From Undaria pinnatifida (lineage: Eukaryota > Sar > Phaeophyceae > Laminariales > Alariaceae), in the NCBI GenBank assembly GCA_012845835.1, contig JABAKD010000015.1, forward strand, positions 1,896,609-1,960,608: 64,000 bases of DNA. The letters are read 5' to 3'. Of this stretch, positions 33,601 through 41,870 are shown one piece after another; the stretch's first letter is position 1; every line of letters starts with the position of its first letter. The position numbers and the translations under genes were made by a program. Under the pieces are notes generated by a model. That model was not told the DNA's origin. It did no database searches and saw only the letters and a list, made by a program, of their open reading frames with translations.

Positions 33601-36600
33601 GGGTTCGCCGATACAACGCTACATATTTTTCATTTTTCGGTTGACTTCTTCTGCACACAGGTCTTGCGTTGATTTTCTGTTAGTCTAACGCGCTTCGTGC
33701 CTGGTGCAAACGGCACACCACCAACACACGTCATTAGGAACCTTCTCAACTACATCTATCTGGCGATTGATACGCTCGGCCAGCGGCGACAAAAGACCCA
33801 TGCCTGCAGTAGTTCAACGTGCCCATGTGCTCTATATCGTGCTATACTTTGATCTTCATTGTTTGTCAGGGCCCCAAAGTGCTTGCGCCCCACAATTGGG
33901 CGATGATGTACCGCCTGAACGAGAACACTCGCCGCCTGTTCAGACGATGGCGACTTGTGCACATGGCAAAGAGCAGGGCTGGATCGGACCAGGTAAGAAC
34001 GCCTCCACGAGATGTTGAGGATTGTGGTAAGGTACCCCCTATATGCTTATTGCGGTGTTACTGTATCTGACGCGCGCTCCGATTGGGGTAGCACTTTTAG
34101 GGTTGAAATATTTCTGACTGCCTGAAGCCCTCAACTGAGTAATTTCCCTATATGGTAATAGTTGAAACACTATTTGTGTTCTACAATTTTTTTTTTTTTT
34201 TTTTTTTATCCTCCGGCGGATGGGGAAAAATAAAGCTTTAGCTCACCACACTTTCGCGTATTTTTATACGCGTCGTGTGTCGATTTAACTCAGTTGCTTT
34301 CGCAGCCCAACGCTAGCTGGCGCACCCTTCGAGTCCCATTGTAGGTATAGCGTAAGCTGTCCCTATCAGTGGTCTTCGTTACAACCCCGGCAGCGCAAGC
34401 TGCCGTTGTATACGGATGCGTGTGTATGTCGACCCGGCCTGTCCCCTGAGGGTCAGTTTCGGTGGAGATAGCCACCCGGAATGCCATCTTTCCGGGTAGT
34501 GTGGGACTTGCGCAAGCTCACCCACTAGCAAAACCCCTGGCCATGGGAGATGGCCTTCCGCCGGACTTGGTCCAGTTACGGTCCACCCTACAGTATTTTT
34601 CGGATGGTCCATCGGATTGTCCTCCTAAACTAAGGACTTCACAACACTAAGGAGCTACCCCTATCGTAACTTTCGTCTTATCCCGATGACGAAGGTGCAC
34701 GTGGGCACTACTATTGGTCGATACGTTGTCACTGCTGAGACACACATGCCATATTCGCATTGAAACCCATACCTATCAGCCATATCTAGCAACCCTACGA
34801 GAGCCATGATCCTAGCCCCTTGTTACCTCGGTGACCCCTGATCCTAACCCCTTGTTATCTCGGTGACCCCCGTGCAACACAACGCCATGGTTTGCCAGAC
34901 GACGTTGCATATGGCGGCAGGATCTCTTGCCCTGCAAGGCAAACTTAATGTCGGCGTCGTGGCAGAGAACGTGGCATTGGCGACCGTACCCTACAGCCGG
35001 ACAGCCCCACCGTGGCCGAGAAGCTCTCCCCTCATAGCGCCTGGACCCGTGCATTTCGTGCACTACAACGCCTACAGCCAGTTGGACGAGGAGACGTAAG
35101 TGCCAAGATAGATACATAAAGCACACTTAAAGTGCCAATATAAACACCTATTATCACATTTGGGACCCATGCATAGCGATAACCCATAGGAAAAGAAAGT
35201 GCGGTCTGATCATAATGGTAGTGTCCTTATGCAAGTGTCAAGATAACTATCGGTACCTAGGAGCTCTCCCCTCATAGCGCCTAGACCGTGCAGTTCGTCC
35301 ACTGCAACGCATACTGTCATTAACTTACGAGGAAGTGATGTGAATACCCAGGACGCATGGTACTAATAGTACGGTAGGGGTTCACCTTGAAACTTTAGGA
35401 CGATCCTCGCGGAGGAGCTCGAAACCTCGAGCAAAAGCTGATTTTGATAAAAAGACAAAAAAAACGCAAACCGGTGAACAATCCCACATCCTACGTAATT
35501 CTACAAACGATTTACAGTAGTACAGCACCAGTGGTGTTCTGACGTTATTGGGTATATTATGTATAGTATGTTAGTTGAGGAGCCCTGTCAGTCAGAACTC
35601 TTTCACCAAAAAGGACTCACTATCCTTGTTGAGTCACGCGTCCAAGATGAATACAAGTTAGCCCGTTTGGAACCCATGTATAGCGAAAAAAAAAAAGTGA
35701 AGAGCAGTATGATCATGGTGCGAGCTTGCAGTATACGGCAGTTCATGGTACGCGTGTCGTGCGATTCCTTGTACTGGAGTCGAACAGGGGGAAAACACCT
35801 TCCAACCTAATTACAACGCCTACAATCGGCTGGAGGGGGAGACGTAAGTGCCAAGATAAATACCTAGCAACAGTTTTGGGACCCACGTACAGCGATAACA
35901 CAAATCAAAGCGCAGTCTGATCGTCGTGGGGGGGTGCAGCATACGATAGTGCATGCCGCGTGCATGTGGTTCAACTCCTTGCGCTGGAGTTCAACGTCGA
36001 CAAACCATCCGCAAGCCTAGTAATCCGCGTTGCTTCCTGTGGATGTTGCTGTAGCCGTCGTTTTTATTGTCATCATTTCCCTCCGAAGTCGTAAAAGGGT
36101 TTTGCCTCGGCTTTTCACCTTCCAGTCATTACCCGCGGTCCAGATCGGTTCCGACTCGTCAGAATATGAACACGTGTTAATCCGACCCGACTCGACCTGC
36201 GGAAATCCCTGTGTATAACGAGTAGCACGCACTGCACGTAAGATAGATCTGCCCGCTTGTCTCCCGTCAGCCGAGCATCATCATATGCATGGCCGTAGTC
36301 TTACGACCGTAGACCCTCGCATCCCTACGATTCCTGGATGACGCGCGGCAGGCTTTTACCCCGAGCAGATAGACATTGCTTGCACCGCTCATTGGCATAC
36401 ATGGTCGCAGTCCTGAGACCGTAGACCTTCGTTTCCCCACAATGTCGGGAAACACGTCGGGTTTTCATCGAACAGGCTGATATTACTTGCACCCAGCGCA
36501 AAGCGACGAGAGATGTGTGAGGCGAGTCAGGGAAGGGGAGGGCATATAGGGAATTTTATACTCGACAAATGTTTCCCTCAGCCACGAGTACCTATTTTCC

Positions 36601-39600
36601 ATCAAGGGGGCGTATTGGATTGAATTCGAGGTCCATACGTCCCTATTTGACTTTCAGTCACTACGCAGCAGGAGTACGTAGTATGTGCAGCATGCCAATA
36701 CTTGCGGTGGGGGTGGGTATAGGTAAGATCATAGTGTACAACATTTCTAGGAGTACCGACTTTCCTTCAAACGGGCGAATTGAAGTATGGGTTTTGAGCT
36801 CCATTAATTTCTAGAATACTTAATGTTTGGGTCACTACCCAACGCGAGCCAGAATCAGGGGCCTCCACGGTGTTCGTACGATTATACCCGCGTCGTCCAT
36901 TGATTCTGGGTGCCGCTAACATCCCCCGATACCGTCTTAATCCTTTTAGTACTGCCGAAATTACCCCACACCAATCCAAGTAAATCTGTCTCCCAAAACG
37001 TGCACGCATTTCTAAATGGGTTAACCAAAGCGTGGTGTTCTATGAAACTTCGTCAAAACCGAGGGAAGGGGGGGGGGGAGGGGAGGAGTACACAGTGTGT
37101 GCATGGCCGTAGTCGTATGGCCATAGACCCTCGCATCCCCACTATGCCGGGACGGAGCACGTCGCGTTTTCACCAACCAGGCAGACATTGCTTGCACCAA
37201 GCGCGAAGCGCCGTGAGGTGTTCGGAGAGTCGCATGCAGGGTGAACTGCATCCTTCCAAGAACCACTCGCAAGACGGACTTCGGTATCTTGCGCCAACTT
37301 TTGGCTTATGGGTGATAGCGCCAATGAGCTACTTGTTTTCTGGTGTGGTCAATCATGACACAGCAATGGGTGTTACTATGTAACTGCCTCGCAGGTGCCT
37401 TGCCATAATCGCACTGCGTGATGCGATAATTCCCCTTGTGCGGAGTTAGGAATCTCCACCCACAATATGATCTAACTCGATAACCATTTTGGTGACTCCA
37501 CCGAAACCAAACACGAAAAAAAACGGTACCCAGGTTGTCTAGCTCACGCAGTGGTTGGAATGTTTTACAGCGTCGTTGCCAACCAACACCAAGCCCAATA
37601 TATACATAATGTTTTACAGCGTCGACGCCAACCGAGGCCAACTATTATATGTATATATATTAAGGAGGGGGACGGTGGGGGGGGGGGTACTCATTTGTTG
37701 CTTGCCTTAGTCACTTGACCATTGACCACGCATCCCTTTCCATCGCACCGTTCCTACTCCCAATAGAGACACCTCCAACATTTCGGGGGTCATACGCTTC
37801 TTCTATGTATTACATGGAAACTGTTTGCTTATCCCATCCCCGTCCTGTTTCGCCGTCTGCGGCCATCATCTATCTCCCTCGTAGGATAGGGATCGTTTTC
37901 TCGCTATTCTCTAGTCTACTAAACTTTTCCATGTCCCATTCGTCTAATTTCCTCACCCCCTCCTCTAACGCATCCCGTTCCTCCATGTATATTTCACATT
38001 CTCTTACTATTAATATGTGAGTCCTATTCTCTATTGTTGTGCCACACGGGCAAATATGTGTAGCCACGTCCTCCTCGTCCCGACTACTGTTATATATCTT
38101 TCTTCTTTCTGGCAGGCCCAGGTCCCCTGCACGAAATCGCAGTTTCAGCTTCTTCGCGCTCCTCCATTGAGCCGTGCAGATACGGTGGGGGGTGGGGTAG
38201 ATGTGTTTTTCACTACAGTCCTCCAGGGTTAGTGGTAAAAGTGTGTGTCTAGCACACGACTAATTTCCGTTAGTTGCTGCAGGCAAATGTGAGGCATGCA
38301 CGACTAATGCGGCTATTCCTCATGATTGATTGTTCAGCTCCAGCACGGCCTTGCTCATCGTCCCTGTGGGAGCAGGACATGCGAGAGACTAAACGAAGAC
38401 CCGAGTCGCTCAAGGGTCGTGTTCCAGCGATCCGCTATGCCGAGGTCAAAGGAAACCAACGTTCGAACCGAAAATACCTGGGAGGTACGGTGATATGAGA
38501 CTTTCCCGAATGCAATATTCTGCTGGGTGATAACATGTTATGGAGTTGACTTTATGGATATGATAAACCAGGCACTCTTCGCGGCTAATGTCTAACTTTT
38601 CCTCAACAGCAGATTCAACATTCGTTCGCAAACGGGCGCAGCGCAGTAGCTATCCCCAGATTAGAGGGCGTGCCAAAGCATAAATAATTCCAACATAGAT
38701 TCCTCAGCGACCGAAAAGCCCCCTCAAGCAAGAGCTAGCACCTGAAGCGGCGCTCGGGGCATTGTCGGCACGTGTATAGAACGGCGTGAAGAGATAGAGC
38801 GCGAGCCGGACTAACCATCACGCGATAATACCGCGACTGGCTGTAGACACGTGTTACGACAGGGGTGGCACTTTTGGGCTAAATGTTTCGACTTATAATG
38901 GGGATCCTCAGATGAAAAAAACACCAGTATTAAATTGCCAATTTTATGGAAATAAAATTTATCAATGGTAGTGTTTTCAACAATAGCCTTCGTCGTATAG
39001 CTAAGTCATGTTCATCGGGTTAATTAAGCATTCAAAGTGTTCAAAATCAGGTTTGGGGAGAATTAACTGCTATTACTAATAAACTATAGAACTCCTCAGG
39101 TGGGGAGCCTCGAAAACAAGCGGTGATATGACCCCCTACCTTAGCGTGCGCCCTCAGGGGCATTATCCAGATGCAGAACGGCGCGAAGGAGTACGTAGAT
39201 CGCCGGAGCAATCATCACATGATGTTGCCGCATCTAACTGTACGGTGAGAGCAAGTGCCACCGACCTGACATGTAAATCCGACACATGGAATCCAATCCT
39301 TTTGCCCCTCGGATAAAACACGGATAAACTACGCGACAGATGAAGTACAGCGAAGAGGAGCTGGCGACGGCTGCTACAAAAGTGAGGGATGACGCCTTAT
39401 ATTTTAAGGGCTTGGATTGGGAAAACATCGGAAAAAACCGGCGCAACGTCACCCCATGGAGAGAACACTACTCCAATTGCTGGGAAGATCTTTACATGGT
39501 GAAAACGCAAGCGACCAGCCGCGGCTACGGGGGAGGGGGGGGGGTCACAACCAGGAGCTCTTTTGCGTTTTGTTTTCGTGTTTTCGGTTTGGAGATACGA

Positions 39601-40168
39601 ACCGTGGTGGGATGGTTTGTTTCGCTTCACCGACAAGGTTTACTTAAGTACGTTTTTGAGCGAGGTACATAATCACTCGCGTGGTAGTAAAAATGGGGGT
39701 ACCATTCCTACCGTAGCCTTAGTCGGCCGTGACCGTTTATCTCACCAACTCTGTAGCACGTGCATTGTGCGGTGGTCTAGGTAACGTGCGACAATATGTG
39801 GGCGATATAGCTGAGGCAGCATACAGTACCCCTAGCCGCCGATACTGCTTATCCAAACCTATAATTTCGCGGTTGTTCAACATGCGACAAAGACGGAGCG
39901 AACCGGCAAGCACGCGTTGTGGCGCCAAAGATAACGGAGAACAATGTAAATTGCGATTGGCAGACATCGCACCTAATCATGCACCCCAGAGAGCTACATT
40001 CATCGAGTTGCTGTCGTATCGATGCTACACGCCTCTCGTCGTTTTTGATGTTCGCGTTTTTTTCAGGACGTCGACGAAGGACTTGGACGATTGATGGACA
40101 TCCCGGCTATCCGCGATAACCCTGCATTTGTCCAGGAGTTCAGCGATGATTCTTTATGGCCACTTTAG
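20613..40168 (+). CDS. Type II membrane nucleotide-diphospho-sugar transferase-like glycosyltransferase, nine exons
   Basis: Exons: 20613-20816, 24634-24798, 32481-32597, 33002-33103, 33870-33992, 34899-35095, 38376-38484, 39340-39498, 40067-40168; 1,278 nt, 425 residues. All junctions have GT..AG borders and agree in phase (all phase 0 except the phase 2 junction between exons 6 and 7). Residues 16-37 form one hydrophobic span after a short N-terminus, as in Golgi type II enzymes. Then come GILFFAYG, NPTVNITLV, an acceptor-like VTLALDSQ (D-S-x in the position of a DxD motif, D168), a late SDQ (235-237) and HFVHYNAYSQLDEE. This order is typical of GT-A-fold NDP-sugar transferases; donor and acceptor are unknown. 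A role in glycan or wall synthesis is inferred. No stop or frameshift seen. The 5' exon assignment is the least certain step. Confidence 0.75.
21150..21290. repeat. Short tandem repeats in glycosyltransferase intron 1
   Basis: Two copies of ACGCATGACCGACTGAACAA in a 65 bp tandem, then three perfect copies of CATAGTCTACAAACA. Confidence 0.8.
21621..21683. repeat. Pure GTT microsatellite, 21 units
   Basis: Sixty-three bases of uninterrupted GTT in intron 1 of the glycosyltransferase gene. Confidence 0.95.
21836..21985 (-). mobile_element. SINE family A, 3' half only
   Basis: Matches the tail-proximal 150 bp of family A (TTGTCCAGAAGCTGGAAAGT on the minus strand) and stops near GATGAACAATCGACGAGCAG. 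5' truncated. Confidence 0.72.
22010..22120 (+). repeat. Dispersed repeat H, partial
   Basis: CACGATCGGAGTATCACACA followed by CAGCTTGCAA and GTTTCGACGAGATC. Other copies: 12361-12415, 29700-29755, 30353-30535, 48015-48065, 48740-48890, 63240-63330 and 63958-64000 on plus; 23285-23425, 53935-54000, 55060-55245 and 56345-56500 on minus. Confidence 0.65.
22385..22705 (+). mobile_element. tRNA-derived SINE, family G
   Basis: tRNA-like head (GTTGGTCCAGTCGTTAACCT, GGGCTTCAAATCTCGG), body with GTGGGTAGGCACAATTCG, tail AAGGAAACATAAAAAG. Second copy inverted at 18420-18745; a head with GGGGTTCAAATCTCGG recurs at about 23150-23245. Confidence 0.7.
24267..24580 (+). mobile_element. SINE family A, full length
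   Basis: Begins GGCCGCCCCGGTGGCGGGTC (A-box region), B box GAGTTCGAATCCCC, ends GAAGCTGAAAAGTAGATG and an A-rich stretch. It stops about 55 bp before the exon 2 acceptor, so it may supply or displace its branch-point region. Confidence 0.8.
24634..24798 (+). CDS. Glycosyltransferase exon 2
   Basis: Acceptor TTTATGGCAG, donor GTGAGC, 55 codons, phase 0-0. Encodes GILFFAYGMEEQTATHYTRE and NPTVNITLVANPGV, the first Rossmann-like strand and helix of the sugar-nucleotide domain. A SINE ends about 55 bp upstream. Confidence 0.78.
24826..24900 (+). mobile_element. MITE family F fragment
   Basis: TTCCTCTATAGTGCCGGTTG resembles one end of the family F MITE; the other end is missing. Confidence 0.45.
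25190..25655 (+). mobile_element. Poly-A retroposon 3' end (family B)
   Basis: Shared with 34184-34640 (-) over its length: GGGTGGACCGTTACTGGACC, CATACACACGCATC, TTAAATCGACACACGACG-like block, then TGCCGGAGGATAAAAAGAAAAAG. Probably the 3' UTR of a LINE or a SINE; no reverse transcriptase seen here. Confidence 0.65.
25689..25893. mobile_element. MITE family F (205 bp)
   Basis: TA/CAGCAGTACTGGTCCTTCTA and, inverted at the right end, TA/CAGCAGTAGTGGTCCCTCTA. Clean TA target duplication at 25687-25688 and 25894-25895. Subterminal AGTGCCGG blocks. No ORF. Confidence 0.82.
26302..27501 (+). mobile_element. pogo/Tigger-type DNA transposon, internally deleted (1,200 bp)
   Basis: Perfect 25 bp terminal inverted repeats starting CAGTCAAACCCCGCTTAAAG, with TA duplications at 26300-26301 and 27502-27503. 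Subterminal ATAAAGACG/TTAAAGACG motifs recur inside both ends. The only coding remnant is a transposase C-terminus, so the copy is non-autonomous. Inserted in glycosyltransferase intron 2, same strand. Confidence 0.88.
26430..26996 (+). pseudogene. Transposase C-terminal remnant of the Tigger-type element
   Basis: First ATG gives MVSKMSMPASVTDS; the frame opens about 20 bp earlier with CLRCG, resembling the TIxxCWRxxGI motif that follows the DDE domain in Tigger transposases. An acidic tail follows (LSVEDDPEVLEEEIAMELQA, LSDDDDVSSEEEGDG). The helix-turn-helix and DDE parts are absent. Long minus ORFs here are shadows. Confidence 0.65.
28425..30400. repeat. 2 kb C-rich repeat block, copy 1
   Basis: Direct duplicate of 61855-64000. 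Starts AGGGCGTATAATCGTACACT. Built of internal subunits with CTACCAACCTATTACG, GGTGACATYGCATG, CAAACGCCCCACCT and GATATCACCTCATTATC, separated by runs of up to about 20 C. The last about 110 bp (from TTCCACAGCTGTCAG) differ from copy 2 by only about three bases. Confidence 0.85.
30353..30535 (+). repeat. Dispersed repeat H, fullest copy
   Basis: From CATCACCCTGTTGACCCTG through GAGGACACACAACCCGTAAT and GCGATCGGAGTATCACACAC to GTTTCGACAAAAAAATCGAT. No ORF or clear terminal repeats; element class unknown. Confidence 0.65.
30545..30866 (+). mobile_element. SINE family A, full length
   Basis: GGTCGCCCCGGTGGCGTATC head to GAAGCTGGAAAGTAAAAGTG followed by AATAAATAAATATATATA. The tail shows the A/T-rich simple repeat typical of this family. 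Confidence 0.82.
31203..31542 (-). mobile_element. SINE family A, full length, inverted
   Basis: Tail at the left (TTTTTTTTTCTCACAAATAT), tRNA-like head at the right (GAGGATAACCTGATATGC on plus). Only about 150 bp separate it from the next, oppositely oriented copy. Confidence 0.8.
31694..32015 (+). mobile_element. SINE family A, full length
   Basis: GGTCGCCCCGGTGGCATATC, B box GAGTTCGAATCCCC, tail GGAAAGTAGAAGACACGTGA. Forms an inverted pair with the copy at 31203-31542. Confidence 0.82.
32195..32300 (+). pseudogene. Decoy copy of glycosyltransferase exon 3
   Basis: TTGTATTCAG followed by TTTGGAGGAAGAGCACATGC and TGCCGGGAGAGGTATC is a diverged copy of the exon 3 acceptor and 5' part, about 280 bp upstream of the true exon. 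The frame has decayed (reads FGGRAHAAGRG), though an AG is still present. Confidence 0.65.
32481..32597 (+). CDS. Glycosyltransferase exon 3, with duplicated donor
   Basis: Acceptor CTTTAAACAG, donor GTAACT, phase 0-0. Encodes VLNVEEDHMLPGEVPSWTPN and RQWFTRLEYLSRSPYE. A second donor 36 bp downstream (32633/32634, GTGACA) follows a near copy of the exon end and would add 12 in-frame residues (VTPDHLSRSPYE). Confidence 0.78.
33002..33103 (+). CDS. Glycosyltransferase exon 4 with the DxD-like site
   Basis: Acceptor CAATTTTCTAG, donor GTGCAA, 34 codons, phase 0-0. Encodes VTLALDSQALCCASGVAG and GEFDIAFAVQ. The LDSQ tetrapeptide sits where related enzymes have a metal-binding D-x-D/H. Confidence 0.78.
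33468..33487. other. 20 bp perfect palindrome in intron 4
   Basis: AGCCACTCGCGCGAGTGGCT is fully self-complementary. Possible cruciform or protein-binding site; function unknown. Confidence 0.7.
33870..33992 (+). CDS. Glycosyltransferase exon 5
   Basis: Acceptor TTTGTCAG, donor GTAAGA, 41 codons, phase 0-0. Encodes APHNWAMMYRLNENTRRLFR followed by RW and a terminal SDQ, a pattern common near the acceptor site of NDP-sugar transferases. Confidence 0.78.
34184..34640 (-). mobile_element. Poly-A retroposon 3' end (family B) with long A tail
   Basis: On minus it ends CCCCATCCGCCGGAGGATAA and then about 25 A (T run 34184-34208 on plus). Matches 25190-25655. Lies in glycosyltransferase intron 5 in antisense. 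Confidence 0.72.
34899..35095 (+). CDS. Glycosyltransferase exon 6
   Basis: Acceptor GGTTTGCCAG, donor GTAAGT, phase 0-2. Encodes TTLHMAAGSLALQGKLNVGV, then ATVPYSRTAPPWP and GPVHFVHYNAYSQLDEE. Degenerate copies of its 3' end and the adjoining intron recur to about 35.94 kb. Confidence 0.78.
35020..35945. repeat. Degenerate tandem copies of the exon 6 end and adjoining intron
   Basis: GCTCTCCCCTCATAGCGCCT occurs at 35023 (exon) and about 35263. GGAGACGTAAGTGCCAAGAT occurs at the true donor and again at about 35840. GGGACCCATGCATAGCGATA-like blocks lie at about 35160, 35670 and 35875. Copies are shuffled and decayed, but the second one keeps a perfect GTAAGT donor. Confidence 0.7.
36275..36530 (-). 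repeat. Family C, tandem pair, inverted
   Basis: Two partial copies (TGGCCGTAGTCTTACGACCG and TGGTCGCAGTCCTGAGACCG) within glycosyltransferase intron 6, orientation opposite to copies 1-3. Confidence 0.5.
37085..37275 (-). repeat. Family C, inverted copy
   Basis: Contains CTTGCACCAAGCGCGAAGCG and GACGGAGCACGTCG on plus. Preceded at its 3' side by a G-rich run (C-run on its own strand), as in the other copies. Confidence 0.55.
37675..38200 (-). mobile_element. LINE 3' end with reverse-transcriptase C-terminal zinc-knuckle remnant (family D)
   Basis: On minus it reads ATHICPCGTTIENRTHILIV and RECEIYMEERDALEEG, a C-x-C-x(8)-H-x(5)-C arrangement typical of the region after the reverse transcriptase of non-LTR elements, and then NVGGVSIGSRNGA shortly before the end. 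The element ends ATGAGTACCCCCCCCC, that is, in a C run rather than poly-A. Frameshifted and 5' truncated; antisense in glycosyltransferase intron 6. Confidence 0.7.
38376..38484 (+). CDS. Glycosyltransferase exon 7
   Basis: Acceptor CTGTGGGAGCAG, donor GTACGG, phase 2-0. Encodes TCERLNEDPSRSRVVFQRSA and a basic stretch ending ENTWE. An upstream acceptor (GATTGTTCAG at 38337) gives a different phase and an early stop, so it was not used. Confidence 0.65.
38735..39240. repeat. Diverged direct duplication in intron 7
   Basis: GGGGCATT...AGAACGGCGYGAAGRAGTA...ATCACRYGAT occurs near 38757-38830 and again near 39157-39230. The family E relic (ACACGTGTTACGACAGGGGT) lies between. Confidence 0.5.
39340..39498 (+). 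CDS. Glycosyltransferase exon 8
   Basis: Acceptor ACGCGACAG, donor GTGAAA (weak), 53 codons, phase 0-0. Encodes MKYSEEELATAATKVRDDAL and WREHYSNCWEDLYM. It begins with an in-frame Met, so it could instead start a separate small gene. Its joining to exons 7 and 9 rests on phase and strand only. Confidence 0.6.
40067..40168 (+). CDS. Glycosyltransferase last exon
   Basis: Strong acceptor CGTTTTTTTCAG. Encodes DVDEGLGRLMDIPAIRDNPA and ends FSDDSLWPL followed by TAG at 40166-40168. Confidence 0.65.
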   Translation, partial: DVDEGLGRLMDIPAIRDNPAFVQEFSDDSLWPL

Positions 40169-40233
40169 TGGGCAACGTGATTAACGTTTCAATATACCTG
40201 GTATGTTTGTACTGAAAAAATACCCCTACACGT

Positions 40234-40263
40234 AGTCGCGAGCCGCTACGGTGGCTCGCGACT
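40234..40263. other. Strong hairpin just past the glycosyltransferase stop
   Basis: AGTCGCGAGCC, 8-base loop, GGCTCGCGACT: an 11 bp perfect stem 66 bp after the TAG, probably in the 3' UTR. Not a bacterial terminator; may influence RNA stability or 3' processing. Confidence 0.65.
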
Positions 40264-40269
40264 GCGAGG

Positions 40270-41700
40270 CGGGTGTTGTTTTATAGAGTTGAGTCTACTG
40301 CCATGCTGATTGCGCGAGGGGAGGACCCGGTACTAGAGCCAGTCAGTCGCCCCAATTGATACATCCCGGCTTTACAAAATGTTTGACGAGTTCTCGGGGT
40401 CAGGATCGGGCGCCTTGGGTTGCAGTAGTGTACATTGGTCCTCAGCATTAGCAGTCATTGAGCGTGGCATGTCTCTTCCCCTTGGGCGATCCATTAAGAG
40501 TTGAAGCACAGCTACAATAGCTGGGGAGGGGCTCTCCTCGATTTTGTTGTATACTATCTGAGGTGTAGCATGTATCTTGCTGGCGCGCCGGTGCGGCTAA
40601 GTACAACTGTAACTACTTTCTGAGGTCGACGGCTAAGAGGGTGCTTGGTACACAACGGCGTGCCCTTGTTAGGTTTGCCTACGTGCTAAGCACATCTCGC
40701 GCTGTCACTCATGTGGGCTGGGTGCTTCTGCTTTGGTGGAGAGCACGCCCGCGTAACGATTGATTAGTCAGCATCGGTCTCGCCACACCAAAGAAAGTGT
40801 AATATTGCCTTGTTGTGTGTACAGTAGTACTACGAGCCCCAGTGGATTATTGGGACACAGAGAGGGCAGGAAGAGGGATGGAGTAGGCGGAGCCACTCTC
40901 GATCGACGTTGGGCTAGTCGTGATCTAGAAGGGTGGAGGAGCAGTCGGCTGAGGGCCAGGATTGTTGGAGCACCCGCGCCAGAGATTATCACCCCCAGAT
41001 TCGAATTTCTTTCCTGACGACAACAGAGCATCGTTCAACAATCAACTGTACCTCAGGGCGAGAATAGACCCCGTGGTTTTGGTTGTGCTTCGTCACATAT
41101 ATACCAGGTGTAATAATGGAGGCGACTGCAATGCTCGTAGGGGTATGATACCGAGGATGCCGAGAATAGGGGAGGTCGGAACTAGTGTGAGCTGTAATAA
41201 CATGTTTGGTGCTGTTTTTGGATGGCTTTTGGTTTCAGTTATGCTGTTTTACCTGTTTTGGGTGGAGTTACTCTTTCAACAACCTCGTGTGCATGCGGTT
41301 TAGTGTCTTGCTTTGCTGTCTTGGTTGTCTGTGGCGTAATATGGGGAGGGTGTAAGTCTCATTCATTAACGTGTCGCCGGCTGTAGGTGAGGACGATATC
41401 GGACGACTTGTCGCATAGACATGTAACAACGGATAATAAAATATTGGGGGGGGTAACAAATACATCGCGTATCTCCTTACCCAAGATAGGCAAGCCCTGA
41501 ATGTTGAACGTTGACGTTTGCTTGCGCGGGCGGTGGAGCGGTTATGGCTGTTTTGCCGAAAATGATTGGTTGTCTGGCTGTATGACTACATGCGTGTGCA
41601 TTATATTCCTTACAGTTGTGTTTACTCGAAGGTTGTCGGGGCAACGTGATCCTACTTTTTTGCGGGTTACCTGGTTGCTCGCATCAGGATCGTCTTTCAC
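40270..41700. other. Intergenic stretch without recognisable gene
   Basis: No exon with family resemblance was found. The longest frames begin with non-ATG codons and match no family known to me. Confidence 0.45.
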
Positions 41701-41709
41701 GCGGTTGTA

Positions 41710-41870
41710 AAGGCTAATCTGAAACCAGAAAGGAGGGGGTGCCAGCAGAGCGTCCCCTTTTCGGGAAGACCTCCTGATGTTACTTGGAGTCTGTGCATAG
41801 TGAACCCACTCCATGGCTGTCAGTGATACCCCCCGATAGCAACCCCGACAAGTGTAAGGAGCTTAGAGTA
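41710..41870 (+). repeat. Left direct repeat of the DIRS-like element
   Basis: TCCCCTTTTCGGGAAGACCT, then TGTGCATAGTGAACCCACT, matches TTCCCTTTTCGGGAAAACCT and TGTGCATAGTCAGCCCACT at 47320-47390 in the same order. Similarity fades past about 41870. Confidence 0.65.

Noticed and set aside
34200-34330. T-rich run and hairpin-like sequence as a transcription terminator
   Set aside because: The T run is the poly-A tail of a minus-strand retroposon, with matching copies at 4.6 and 25.6 kb.
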